A stretch of DNA of 64,000 nt, taken from the NCBI GenBank assembly GCA_000349905.1, contig KB722748.1:124001-188000 (forward strand). The letters run 5' to 3'. The notes below the pieces were generated by a model. That model was not told the DNA's origin. It made no database searches and saw nothing but the letters and a program-made list of their open reading frames with translations. This document shows, piece by piece, positions 12,631 to 24,290 of this stretch; position 1 is the stretch's first letter; each line of letters starts with the position of its first letter. Made by a program: the position numbers and the translations under genes. This DNA comes from Volvariella volvacea V23. Lineage: Eukaryota; Basidiomycota; Agaricomycetes; Agaricales; Pluteaceae.

Positions 12631-15034
12631 ATGTCAACTCACATAACCCCCCGCCCCGGTGATATACCGCTGGCGAATCTCTACAAGCTTCTCCAGCCTA
12701 TCACAATACCACCCTCATCATCCCGGGCAAAATTCCGGAACTGGGGCTTGAGCTTCGAGTGCACCCCGCTATCGGTATTCGAGCCAGAGAACGAGTTCCA
12801 ATGCGAGCTGATACTCGAGCTCGCTCGTAGAGAGGGCAAGACCGTCCGAGCCGCCGGGGTCGGTCACAGTCCCAACGACCTCGCCTGTACAAACGAATTT
12901 ATGCTGCGCACTCGCAAGCTGAATCGAGTGATAGAGGTAAGCTGTCCAGTGATGTATTCTTGGACCACCCCACACCCTACGCCGTACCCTGGGCGTGCCA
13001 ACGTCGGATCACTTTCCCTTCGTTGCTACCCTTGACTGGTAAATTTGCTGCTGACACTTCTTCCAACCTCCCTCTGTGACTTAGGCAAATTTCGAAAAAC
13101 GCTATGTCGTGGTCCAGGCAGGGATTACACTCCAGGACCTGCACCAGGAGCTTGCAAAATACAACCTCGCTATGATGAACCTCGGCTCAATCTCAGATCA
13201 ATCACTGGCTGGTATAATCACAACTGCTACACATGGTTCTGGCATCAGCTTCGGCGTAATGTCGACACACGTACTGGGTCTCACAATGCTCCTAGCTGAT
13301 GGTTCTCGCGTATCCTGCTCGAGGGTAGAAAGGCCAGATCTATTCAAAGCCACGTTGTGCGGTCTGGGCTGCACAGGGCTGATACTCAATGTGCAACTCG
13401 AGGTTGAGCCTGCCTTCCGACTAAGAGAAGTCCAGGAGTCCCTTCCGTTTGATGTGGTCCTGCAAAGGCTCGACGAATTTGTGCACTCCTCGGAGCACAC
13501 ACGTTTTTGGTGGTTCCCGACGACGGACATGGTACGCGTCAGCTTTTGCGATCGCACCAAAGAGGCGAGTCAATTCTGATGGTACCTAATTTTATCGAGG
13601 GTGCTGACTGACATCTCCATCGCGCTCGGTATTACTTATTTTTGACGAATGAATTGGTGGCAAACAGCCCAAGAACCCTACCGGTAGTTGGTGGTGGCAT
13701 ACACTGCTGGGACACCACTTCATCCAGTTGCTGCTATTCTTCGGAATATATTTCCCGATCCTCAACACCTGGACAGCGAACTTTGCGTGCTGGCTCGTCA
13801 GTAGCAAATCGGTTGGTGTTGATGACAGCCACGTGATCTACAATGTCGACTGCCGGGTAAGTCTCCTTATAACCCTATCCCTATTTATTTCTCCCTGGAT
13901 TTTCTTCGTCTGATTACTCGCCTCGACATTTCCCCATCCCTCATGCTATTTTCCGAACCCTCGGACACACACTTTTTACGCCACGTTCTCCAATCGATCC
14001 CCCGCACACGACGCTACAAACCCACTTTTTCCCGNNNNNNNNNNNNNNNNNNNNNNNNNNNNNNNNNNNNNNNNNNNNNNNNNNNNNNNNNNNNNNNNNN
14101 NNNNNNNNNNNNNNNNNNNNNNNNNNNNNNNNNNCTGTTTGTATTGACTAGTACCCACAAGAAACCACTGAGTGGGCCATCCCTTACGAAAACACCCAAG
14201 CATGCCTCCGCGATCTGAGAAATTGGCTCAAGCGAGAGCAAAAAGATCCCAACGGCCTGCGACCCCATTTCCCAGTGGAAATCCGATTTTCTGCTCCTGA
14301 CGATATCTGGTTGAGCCCTAGCTATGGCCAGCAGACTTGCTGGATCGGCATCGTGCAGTTCAAGTAGGTCATTGTTCCTTGCAGTCGTCATTCCCCTTAG
14401 CGCCCTTATTTCCCTGTTGCGCTTCAAGTCCCTGGTCTCTATCCACATCACCGTTTCCAGTTTCCCATCCGGAACGGAGTGACGTTCGTTCTTTCTCCTA
14501 TACTCTTACAACCCTGCATTTCGATCCTCAGTCTCGAAAGGCTTTTTGCCTTTTACGACAATTCTTTCCTTTTCCGTCCATTGGAATTACCTCATTTGAT
14601 ACGCTGTTTCTATGATGTTATCTTGGTTTTACTGACGACACACACGTCTTTCTGTCTCCCTCTTCCCTGCAACTGCCCAACTTTCCATCCATCAAAATGG
14701 TGTCGGCATCGTCCATCCAACATCCCTATCTCACTTGCGGCACTGTCATGACCGCCCTACCACGCTATACAGGCCTTATGGCTTCAACGCCCCTTATCGC
14801 AGACTCTTCTCAGAGTTCATGAACATCCTATCAAGTCACGGCGGTCGACCACACTGGGCCAAGGTCCATCAATTCAAACCACACGACTTTAAGGCCCAGT
14901 ATCCCCATTTCGACGATTTCGTAAATTTAGTGCACCAGATCGACCCGCGTGGGTTGTTCAGCAATGAATATATCCAGCGGCATATCTTCGGAAGACCTGT
15001 GGATCCTCGGTGCTTCAAGGCGCGGAAGGAGTAA
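12631..15034 (+). CDS. ALO1: D-arabinono-1,4-lactone oxidase
   Basis: FAD-linked oxidase that makes D-erythroascorbate from D-arabinono-1,4-lactone at the mitochondrial outer membrane. The FAD domain shows KFRNWGLSFECTPLSVFEPE, VRAAGVGHSPNDLACT (the GHSP His is the covalent flavin site in the family), YVVVQAGITLQDLHQEL, and the SIS/ATHGSG block (SLAGIITTATHGSGISFGVM). The ALO domain has an internal hydrophobic segment (HHFIQLLLFFGIYFPILNTW) and ends with GGRPHWAKVHQF and the conserved terminal block of this family (LVHQIDPRGLFSNEYIQRHI). A 100-N gap (14035-14134) removes part of the middle, so one or more exons between about 13.85 and 14.15 kb are missing or uncertain. The start is the ATG at 12631; the frame extends upstream but without another ATG. 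Confidence 0.92.
14035..14134. other. Assembly gap (100 N) inside the ALO gene
   Basis: Exactly 100 N, the usual placeholder for a gap of unknown length. Residues just before the conserved EWAIPYENT block of ALO are affected. Confidence 0.95.
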
Positions 15035-15459
15035 GGAGCGAGCACGGCCTGGTGAGCGGCCCATCCAGTAGGAAGTAAGGAGAGCAAAAGGGTCAAAAGG
15101 GCGAGGATTGTAGGGGGCCCGGTGAGGAGTATCCAGGATAGACGGGGTTTTTCGTCTGCATTTCCTCTTGTTGTACTTCCCAAAAGTCATTTTTAGACAC
15201 TATATACCATCTCTTCGTCCTTCGTATATTACAATTGTTCACTACTCTGTTCATACGCACCTTTCAATGTCGTTTCGTACGCTTGTCATTGTTGTTGTTC
15301 CGCGCACAGCGGCATGAATTGCATCCGTGTCACCTTGGCTCCCACATTCGCTGAGGGTGCAGCACTGCCTGCTCGAGAACCGAAAAATACCAAAAATCCT
15401 TTCACATACTTTGAGATCGGTACATGCCATTGCTCCACCTATGAATAGAACCTAACACC
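15035..15459. other. Intergenic, 425 bp, convergent 3' ends
   Basis: Lies between the ALO stop (+) and the UBC7 stop (-). No frame or repeat worth calling. Confidence 0.5.
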
Positions 15460-17601
15460 CTAAAGCCCGAGCTGTTCCCTGATAGATTGCTTAACAATCC
15501 TCTCGTACTCCGCGCGATTGTCCCGGTAGAGCTTGCAACAATCAATGTTCGCGCCACTCTCCAAGTTGGGTTCTAGAACATCAGAAGAAGAGCAAGAGGG
15601 AAAGTGGAAATACACAGATGATGCACAATATCCATGATCACGGCGGCGCCAACGGAGGTATGGCGTAACGCGGCGTGATGGCGGTGGTGGGTAGGTTGTG
15701 GCGCACCGAAAAACAAAAAAAAAAGACGCGAAACGTACACGTAACGAGGCGACAGTGATGATAGGAGCGCAGGGCGCAAATAGCGGCAGGGTTAACGGGG
15801 TACAACACACGAGGGCCCGATGAGCGTACCTGCAAGCATTGAAATCACGCTCAAAATGACTTTCTCCACGCTCTGGACTGGACTCCAACGTTCGGAGGCC
15901 GACTCGTACATGGTCGGATCGTCTCCCGGTGTATGCAATATCGAGATGCAGACAGTTCCGTCAGGGTAAACTGCAAGTCATTACGAGTGAGTAATTGGTG
16001 GCTGTGGTATTTTGGTAGGGTGCAGGTGGGCGGGTAAATGAGGTGAGATAGGAAATACATAGGGAAGACGGCGAATCCTACTTGAACCACCACCTAGACC
16101 GTAGGTCGGTGCAGGAAGCATACTTACTGTTCGGATGAAACAACGGGGGTTCAAACTTCATTTTGAAAGGGGATAATGGATAGTCAAGGGGCTAGTGAGA
16201 ACAAGGGGCATTAATGGGGGTTGATCCAAAGCGTATTGACCGTAATTAGTTCCGTCGCCGTGCCATAAGAAATCCTGTCGGTACGTCAATGGCTTGCTTG
16301 AGCCTAGACACACCAACTTCCCAGCTTCCCCACAACAGGGCGAATCAGGTGGAGAATGGTAGAATGGAGACGAGGACGGATATCACAGAAGCTGATTGTG
16401 GATGAAGGTGACGTACAAAAGTTAGCTTTGCTGCAAATACCCCGCCTTCCTAGAGACGAAAAAAATGAGCAACTGTGAATCAGTAACAGGCACCCCTCAA
16501 TTCCCATGGTTAATTTCATGGTCTGCTGTAGCATATACACCAAGCACAGTATAATCTAAGAGGAAGCTGCTTTCGCCTTATGCATCTCACTACCCGGAAA
16601 TGAGCGGATGCACGAGGACCGCATGTGATGCACGAAAAGGAGTGAATGAAAAAAAAAAATCATTCCGTCTCCAATTGTCACCCCTTGTAGCTTCCTCTTC
16701 AACATGTACATTGGGCAATGGCTAATGGAGAGAACCCCAAAATGAAGATACTTACAAAAGGTGTGTCCTTAGGACCGCATATGAGGGCCTCCCACGTAAA
16801 GAAATCAGATTCCGAGATGGGGCCTTTACACAAAGCCCGATAAACGGGAATTGTCCCACCAAAACGAGGAATGTCGTAGTGGGGGTGGAAAATCATATGA
16901 CATGGGTGGTGCGTTATTCGTATTCATTGGTATGTGCATGCCATCGCAAGGGCATGTGCCCAAGATAAGGGGGAACGTGTTATGCCATAGATTGTGATAA
17001 GCGGAATCACATTCCATAAGCACGGTGGCGAGAAACGACCCAAGCAGAATTGATGAGGCGAGACGACAACAGGATATGACGGTGGATAAGTCGTATGCCC
17101 ATTCACATAAGCACGGAGGCAAGTCGGGCATCGAGGGACACAGATGGTTTCAGCAGCAGAAGGCGCGAGGGAAGCCCAAACGTCGAAGTGCATAGAGCGC
17201 CACGGATGATGATCAAGACCGAAGAAGGTTAGAGTTAGCAAAGGACCAATATAAATGGATCAAGTTGCAAACTTTTTCAGAATGAAGAAGGAAAAGTATT
17301 CAACATACCGGCGGTGAACATTCCATCTGGTGAACCTATTGTTCGAGGCCCATATTGAACGCAGTGCATCAGCATAGGTCAAGCATGAGCAGGAGTATGA
17401 GGATAAAGAAACCCAATCAACCGAAAACCCCGGATCCATCTTTCCTGTTGGATGCTATTCCAATCATAAGGAGTGGGTTGGGTTGGGATTTGAATGAAAG
17501 GAGGGGTCAAGGGTAGGAGATTAACCTCCAGAGGTGAGTTGCTTGTACTCCGTCATCAGCCGGCGCAATGCCGTCGCACTGTTCGATTTCGAAGACGACA
17601 T
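15460..17601 (-). CDS. UBC7: Ubiquitin-conjugating enzyme E2, Ubc7/UBE2G2 type
   Basis: Seven exons: complement(17526..17601, 17309..17335, 16756..16823, 16417..16449, 16128..16191, 15830..15970, 15460..15572), total 522 nt and 173 residues. The product starts [19 protein letters not shown] and carries HPN (FEPPLFHPN), the catalytic Cys in [12 protein letters not shown], the acidic loop typical of Ubc7 ([16 protein letters not shown]), and [19 protein letters not shown], ending with [15 protein letters not shown]. Ubc7 builds K48 chains in ER-associated degradation with Cue1 and Hrd1 or Doa10 type ligases. Oddities are a 27-nt exon and six introns of 157-485 nt, several times longer than in neighbouring genes. 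All junctions are GT-AG and in frame. Confidence 0.93.
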
Positions 17602-18481
17602 ATCCGGGTTACCAGAATATTGAGTTTGATGCTATCTCAAGAAGAAAAAAACTGCAAGCAAAAGGATGAGGAGGGGGACGGTAATGGACTAGATCAAGCT
17701 GCGCTCTCAGGCTGATCGGCATTGCTGGACGGCCAGAGCCAAACTCCGCCCAACGGCCGTCCACTGCAGTCCCGCTTCGCCTCACAATGACAATCCCTTT
17801 ACTTACCGCTGCACGGAAGTTCTAGCACACTGTTTTCAATTCAACGCACAGAACTGGATATTGTACTGAGGCAGTATCTGAACTTCAACCATAAGAACGG
17901 CGTTTTCCGGCCTCAGCTCGTGCCTTAACCATTGGGAACGGTCTCGGACACGGTGTCTAGCTCAATCATATCTATCCTGCAATTTGAGCCTGATGCAGGT
18001 GCTCCTCCAACACCCTTACTTTGGGAAGAAAACCTTGGGTTTTCCTACTCCAACGAGGGCATCTCCGAGGCCTGGATACGGGGTCGACCCACAATCCTAG
18101 GAATCAATCGACCTATAAGAGATCTCGCCAAAGACACAGGTTCCCTCGTGGAGATTCTTCACTTTGGTATAGTGCCATCTAGACCGGCGACCTCAGGCAA
18201 ATGGCTCGCGGGACAAATCACCAGGTTGGGGCATGTCGCGATGACCTCACTACCTGAAAGTGCTCCGTTCCGTAGCAGCGTGTTCAAACATGCGTTGAAG
18301 GTCCCACCGTTGACGTCGACGGCGCCGCCCAAATAAGATATAATCAAGGGTAAATCTGCTCTGTGAATACATGACGAAGCACATGACGAAACTACATGCG
18401 TTGGTTTTCCAGACAGAATGAGAGACCAGAACTCGGGCTTTTATTTCCTAGATGTTCTAGACGTACACTTTCCACTGGTGG
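17602..18481. other. Spacer of 880 bp between UBC7 and the Pol III gene, with one unresolved + strand frame
   Basis: A + frame at about 17932-18336 encodes 134 residues of ordinary composition (it contains FEPDAGAPPTPLLWEENLGF and ends VPPLTSTAPPK). It has no ATG at its head and a stop just upstream. An acceptor at 17960 after a TTAAC branch-like site would make it a 3' exon of a small gene diverging from UBC7, but I could not assemble a 5' exon. I recognise no domain. Confidence 0.3.
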
Positions 18482-21400
18482 TTAGGCATCGTCCAGCACG
18501 AGTCGTGGCACAACGTTCATCGCCATCAACTACGCGGGGTAGATTAGATAACCACCACCGACCAACCGCACAAAGTACCGTCGACTCACCTCCTGGAAGA
18601 GTAATTTTGCTGCATAGGGTATGGTCAACTGAGCCATCTTCTTCGAACTCTTGCAATACGTGCACCATCCGTTGTAGCCCATCAACCCACACTCCTGGCA
18701 AGCATTGACTTCGAATTGGTCCGAAGAGATCATCAATCGTTCAAGTAACAGCTGCGTGGCACCATAACCAATCAAGCAATCTCTCTCCATCTCTCCCAGT
18801 CGTAATCCTCCTTCTCGGGACCTGCCCTCGGTCGGTTGTCGAGTTAGCGTTGCACGCGGTCCCCTGTAAAAGGTACGGCAGATTCCGACCCATCGTATGC
18901 AAACACCAATGGGGTAGGAAACGAGGACTCGTTAGCAAAAGCGTCCTCTCCGTCTCGGAGAATCCCAGGATTGGAAGACGGCTCTTACCTTGCCCGGGCA
19001 TGCATCTTGTCCATGACCATGTGTTCTATTACAATAAGTGAGGTTCTGTGAGTAAACATGTCTAATCCACGCCTTACTTAGTTTCTGTTGGGGGTGGGGT
19101 TGTCAATCCTCGGTTACAGAACGGAGTTCTCGTTTGATGGCTTACTTGATAATAAATGGGGCCAAAATAGACATAAGCCTCCATGGGTTCCCCAGTGATA
19201 CCGCTTGTCAACATATCCTTGCCGGCATAGCTGAATCCATGCTCAATCAAAATTCGACTCATGTCCTCCACCTAAACAGAGCACAATTAGCCAAGCTATT
19301 GAAGAAATACCCAAGAGCGGGTATAGACCTTCGATCCACCGAATGCGGTGCCATACTGTAGCTTACCGCATAATACACCCGCCTATGCACTATGAGTACG
19401 TACAAACCATATACGGAAGTAGCAGGACCAACCTTCCCTGCCAGTAATTCAATCATCTTGCCAACGGTCATTCGAGAAGGGAATCCGTGTGGGTTCATGA
19501 TCGTATCTGCCACGTCACAGTGCTACAGTGAATACAACTATTGGCTGAGCATCACAATCCGCTTACCAGGACTAATACCCTGATCATTGAATGGCATATC
19601 CTCCTGGTTCACAATGAGGCCGCAGACACCCTTTTGCCCGTGCCTCGACGAGAACTTGTCTCCGAGCTCTGGTCTCCGTGTTTGGCGGATCAACACCTTG
19701 ATCAGAGTTTGCTCGTTCTCCGTATCGCTAATCATGACTTTATCTATGTAACCGGACACTGGCGATTTATACGTCAATGGTGTGTTCTTGTACGGGGCCG
19801 TCGCAGCTTGACCAGTGAAACTGTTGTCGTTTGCGTTGGCCGGCATTTGCTTGTTCACATACACGTCTCCGGGATCAACGCGTTCGCCGACACCCGCTAA
19901 TCCATCCGTTTGGATGATATCGTACTTCTTGGCTGTTACACCAGACTCGTCCAATGGCGCATCAGCGAGGCGATCAAAACTTTATTTAGAAAGTTAGATT
20001 GAAACCTTAATAGCAGTACCCAGGAGAATAGAATTACTTACGTGCCGTTAGGGTATGTCCTAATCAACGTCGTATTCTTTCGTAAGACCTGACACCTGCC
20101 GTATCCCCTGTCCAAACTAGCCTGGGTGAACCAGCGTGGTTAGGCTTTGGAGGATGTCGAGAATGGAGGTGTTTCTCACCTTGTTAAGGATTAGCGCGTC
20201 CTCGATGTCATATCCCGAATAACTCATGACAGCTACGGTCGCATTTTGTCCAGCTGGAAGCTTGTCATATCCAATCAATTCTATTGTTTTTGTTTTCACC
20301 ATTGGTTGCTGCGGATAAACCGATAGGTAGAGAAGCGTGTCAATGCGGTTTAGCTGGTTGTAGCCAATTGCACCTATAGCTTGTTTACCCATGGCACATT
20401 GATAGGTATTTCGCGGTGACTGGTTGTGATGGGGATAGGGGATTAGACCGGCGACTGCACCCAAAAGCGTGAAAGGTTCGATCTCCAGATGCGTTGTTGT
20501 CGGGACTATATCGGGTTCGTAAAGGGCAATATAGGTGTCGTTTTCTTCATTGACATCGAGGTATTCAACGAGCCCTTTGCGTAAGAAATCATCAAAGGTC
20601 ACGACACCTTTTTTCAAAAGCTATAAGGCAAGCGTTACGAGAAATCTGAGACAACAAATGATAAAAGAGGACCTACAGCGACATGCTCCGAGGTTACTCT
20701 AGGTCGGCCATTCTCCACGATAATCATCGGTCTGCATATACGCCCACCATCACATGCAATATGAACCGCATGCTGATGATGATTTGTGTACACACTGACG
20801 AACTCACTAATTCGCCGTGCACGCCGAAGCTTTCGGAGTTGTTCAACGAAACGCGCAGGGTGCCGAGTAAGGCCAATGATAGTACCGTTGACATTTACAA
20901 CGTAGGTGTGAGGACCATATATCTCGGTACCAGTTGTCAAGCTTATATCTAGGGCGAACTAGTAAATGGATCCGTGTACCAGGAACAATAACGCATCAGA
21001 GACTAACCTTCCACACCTAGCATATATGCGAGTTTTATGATTGGTTCCTCTTCAACGTCCGTAGTTATGTGTGTCATCAATGCAAGATTCTTCACCAATC
21101 CACAAGCCTCTCCTTCTGGGGTATCGCTCGGGCATAGCATACCCCATTGACTGGGTTGCAGGGCTCTCGGACCGCTAACCTTTCGGGTCTTTTCGAACTG
21201 GGATGAAATCCGGGTCATCATACCGAGAGCAGAGATGAAACTGAGCCGACTCAAGACGTGCGTGACACCGGCACGTTCCATCTTGAACCGTTTCAAAGAC
21301 CAATTTCCCGTAGAGATTGCGCGGACAAAACCCGATGTAATTTGATCACCGTAGAGTTGCATCGTGCGGTATGCATCGAATTCGCTGGTTCGTGACGGTT

Positions 21401-22754
21401 TCTTCAGCACCTTGTCAATGTTCGCTTTGATATTGGAGTTGTAGGTCTTGAAAAGGTCTTCAAACAGAAGAGCGAGTAGTTGGCCTGCACTAAATGACGG
21501 TAAGTACCAACATACTCGAAGGCAAAAGGCAGGGAATCACAGTTCCAAACGCTTGTTCCCAACGTAATCTCTGTCGTCCACCATTTTCTCGTCGTCCATA
21601 GCCATTAGGACTCTTCGTGTCATAGTCGCCACAAATATGGCTTTCGACCTGAAATCCAAACCATTGACAGGAACATGGGCCAGAACGATTGTCGCAAGAG
21701 CTTCTAAGGCCTCCTCCCATGCTGGACGCCGAGGTCCCATGACCCTCCTGTTAATCTTGACACGCGCCCCAATCCACTCCAGTGCTTGGTGTTGGGTGAA
21801 TATACCCATCTTTGCGGCATCCTCCAGATTGGCCGAGAAAACGGTCTTGTAGGCCTCCGTATTTCCAGCAGTGAGAAGCAGAATTTCTTTATCCGACTGG
21901 AGACCTAATGCTTTTAGTGCTATAACAATTGGCACATCCTCGTGAATAGAGTTGTGCCGTAGGTAGATCTTGCCCTTTTTGGTTACTACGTAGGTTTTAG
22001 ACTTCAAACCACCATGCGTTGACCTGAACTATTATTGGCGGTGAGGGGGGAGAAGGATATATCGCAGACGTACGAAGTACATGACGCTTGGACAATTCCC
22101 TTGGCCGGATCAGTCTCAACAATGATACGGTTCTTGCTCAGCTGCTCCTGCACCAGTATAACCTTCTCCGTCCCCTTCACCACGAAATATCCTCCAGGAT
22201 CCAATGGACACTCAGCCATGCGCGCAAGCTCCGCCTCCGATTTACACGTCAACACGCACTTGTTGCTCCGGAGCATGATGGGTAGACGGCCAATCTGAAC
22301 CTTGCGCTCCACGAGGGACTTTCCTCGTGGGTATCGTACAGTCACGACTATAGGTGCGCTGTACGTTGTATCTCGTAGACGACACTCGTGGGGGGTGACC
22401 TTGCGGTCCACGGTTGCAAGCTCGTCCCGGTCGGGGAAGCCAACGTTAATATCGGTGTATCGTATCCAGAACTTGGGATCGACATCTGATGTAATTTTGT
22501 TGTTGGCCTTTACAATGTTTTTGATGTCTACATCGACGAAATAGTTGAAGGAGTCAATGTGCTGTTTCACCAGACCCTTCACCTTAAGGAAAGCTGGTAG
22601 CAGAAGCCATTTATCCTGTGCTGAGGTTAAAGCAAGATCTATCAGCGAGACAAGTGCGCACCTCGACTTGCTTAATAGGATCAGTCAGTCCTAGCCCCTT
22701 CCAGCTTGTCCGATTCAGCTGCTCCCATTCGCTTTCTTCTTGCCCGTAGTCCAT
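18482..22754 (-). CDS. RPC2: DNA-directed RNA polymerase III second-largest subunit
   Basis: About ten introns. The N-terminal exon starts [18 protein letters not shown]; after a GTGCGC...CACAG intron it continues [20 protein letters not shown], the Pol III-specific start of this family. Landmarks in order: [40 protein letters not shown] (active-site region), [46 protein letters not shown] (hybrid-binding), [37 protein letters not shown], and the zinc-binding [16 protein letters not shown] near the end. The last exon reads [15 protein letters not shown]. The subunit forms much of the active centre that transcribes tRNA, 5S and U6 genes. It is full length, with no broken exon seen. An upstream in-frame ATG at 22898 is possible, but 22754 matches the family better. 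Confidence 0.95.
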
Positions 22755-23052
22755 GAGACGAAGGTGATTCAGTTTCTGGGCGGTCGTAACATGAACCCTG
22801 CGCTGGAGGAGAAAGATGGCGGAAGTCTTGGCAGGAGGAGTCAGGCAAATATTGACCACGTGCCTCCTGTCACAGGATGTCACGATGACAGCTTCCACAC
22901 AGCACCAGGCGGGATCTCGCGGGTCAATCGACGGTGCAGCGCCAGCAGCTGGGTGCGAGGCTACTGCCGCTATGAAGACTGAATCCGTGGATCCGTATGC
23001 CAGTCGTTTGGACGATTTGGACGACCGTGTGCGGAGTAGATTACGCTCCGAT

Positions 23053-23075
23053 CACGTGGTACCACCCTATTTAAG
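23053..23075 (+). promoter_or_regulatory. Divergent promoter elements: CACGTG box and TATTTAAG
   Basis: The 409-bp gap between RPC2 (-) and the UBC15-type E2 (+) contains CACGTG at 23053-23058 and a TATA-like TATTTAAG at 23068-23075, 89 bp before the E2 start. CACGTG is the core of bHLH (Cbf1/Pho4-class) sites. Regulation is inferred from the motif only. Confidence 0.4.
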
Positions 23076-23163
23076 TCGCCTGGAGGGCTAAGATCATTGC
23101 TTTCACAGACCCAGCTTTGACCGCTAATCCTTGGTACTCTAAGTCTTGCTGAATCACACGTAA

Positions 23164-24051
23164 ATGTCCAAGTCACCATCCAACTCGAATACCCTCCTGC
23201 TCAGAAGGCAGCTCATGGAGCTCACCAAACGACCAGTTGAGGGGTTCTCCGTCGGTACGCTGCCACCCGACTTCCTCCTCTTGATCACGTTCTTGATACA
23301 CCGGATTCCAAGGCCTCGTTGACGAGAATAACCTGTATGAATGGGAAATTTTGATCATTGGGTACGATGACTGAATCGTGGCTGGAACATTACTGACGCG
23401 CACTCAAGACCTCCAGATACCTTGTAGTATGACACCGTCTATCCGAGCGCTCATCTACCCATGATTGATTCTTCCTGCAGCGAAGGTGGCTTCTTCCGCT
23501 GTCGTCTCACGTTCCCTCCGGAGTTTCCTCTGCTCCCCCCGAAAATGCGGTTCATAACGCCGATGTGGCACCCTAACAGTATGTGTTAGCGCCTTACCTC
23601 TGGGAATGACCCCTGAAGAGATGATACACTACTCAGTTTATCCTGACGGTGTGGTTTGCATATCCATCTTGGTGAGTGTACAACAACCCCCTGCGATCTC
23701 GGCTGACTTGCCCCAATCAGCATGCCCCTGGCGATGATCAATATGGGTACGAGGATGCTGGTGAACGATGGATGCCTGTCCATAGTGTAGAGTCCATCGT
23801 AAGTCACGCGGTGGCATACATGAATCGTATTAACAGTTTCGTCGCAGTTGCTTAGCGTTATCTCGCTTTTGTCCTCGGATTCACCGAACCTCGACAGTCC
23901 AGCTAACGTAGATGCCGCGAAGCAAGTCCGAACCGACCTCTCTGGTATGCAACGTGCTTGTTTCTGCTGATGGGTGTCTGATCCCCTTTCAGGCTACAAG
24001 AAGAAAGTACGACGACTGGTCAGACAGACGGCTGAGGAGGGCTTTGACTAA
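23164..24051 (+). CDS. ubc15: Ubiquitin-conjugating enzyme E2, Ubc15/UBE2G1 type
   Basis: Eight to nine very short exons join in frame. The product starts MSKSPSNSNTLLLRRQLMEL and continues GLVDENNLYEWEILIIG, PPDTL, EGGFFRCRLTFPPEFPLLPP, the HPN region (MRFITPMWHPN), the catalytic Cys (YPDGVVCISIL), the extended acidic loop (HAPGDDQYGYEDAGERW), PVHSVESI, SPANVDAAKQVRTDL and a basic tail ending EEGFD. The GLVDENNLYEWE and MWHPN blocks separate it from the Ubc7/UBE2G2 paralogue 5.6 kb away; it is of UBE2G1/Ubc15 type. UBE2G1-class enzymes extend K48 chains, for example with cullin ligases. The exon for ACTIVE-site Cys is only about 35 nt. Confidence 0.9.
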
Positions 24052-24290
24052 CGATCCAGGCTGCAATTATCCGGATCTCCCCTCCTTCTCTCTAATGCAC
24101 ATCTTTTGATACATACGTCCTAGTGTTTCCGATACGCATTGTCTTCTCTTGTCTTAGTAGCACAGAAGTTCCAATCAATCTAATCTCCGAATTATGCTCA
24201 CGTCGTCACGCACACGCGTCATGTGACTCACGCGTCAATTTAATTGTCCCCCGCATATAGCTACTGACCTCATTAATTGACCTTTCCCTC

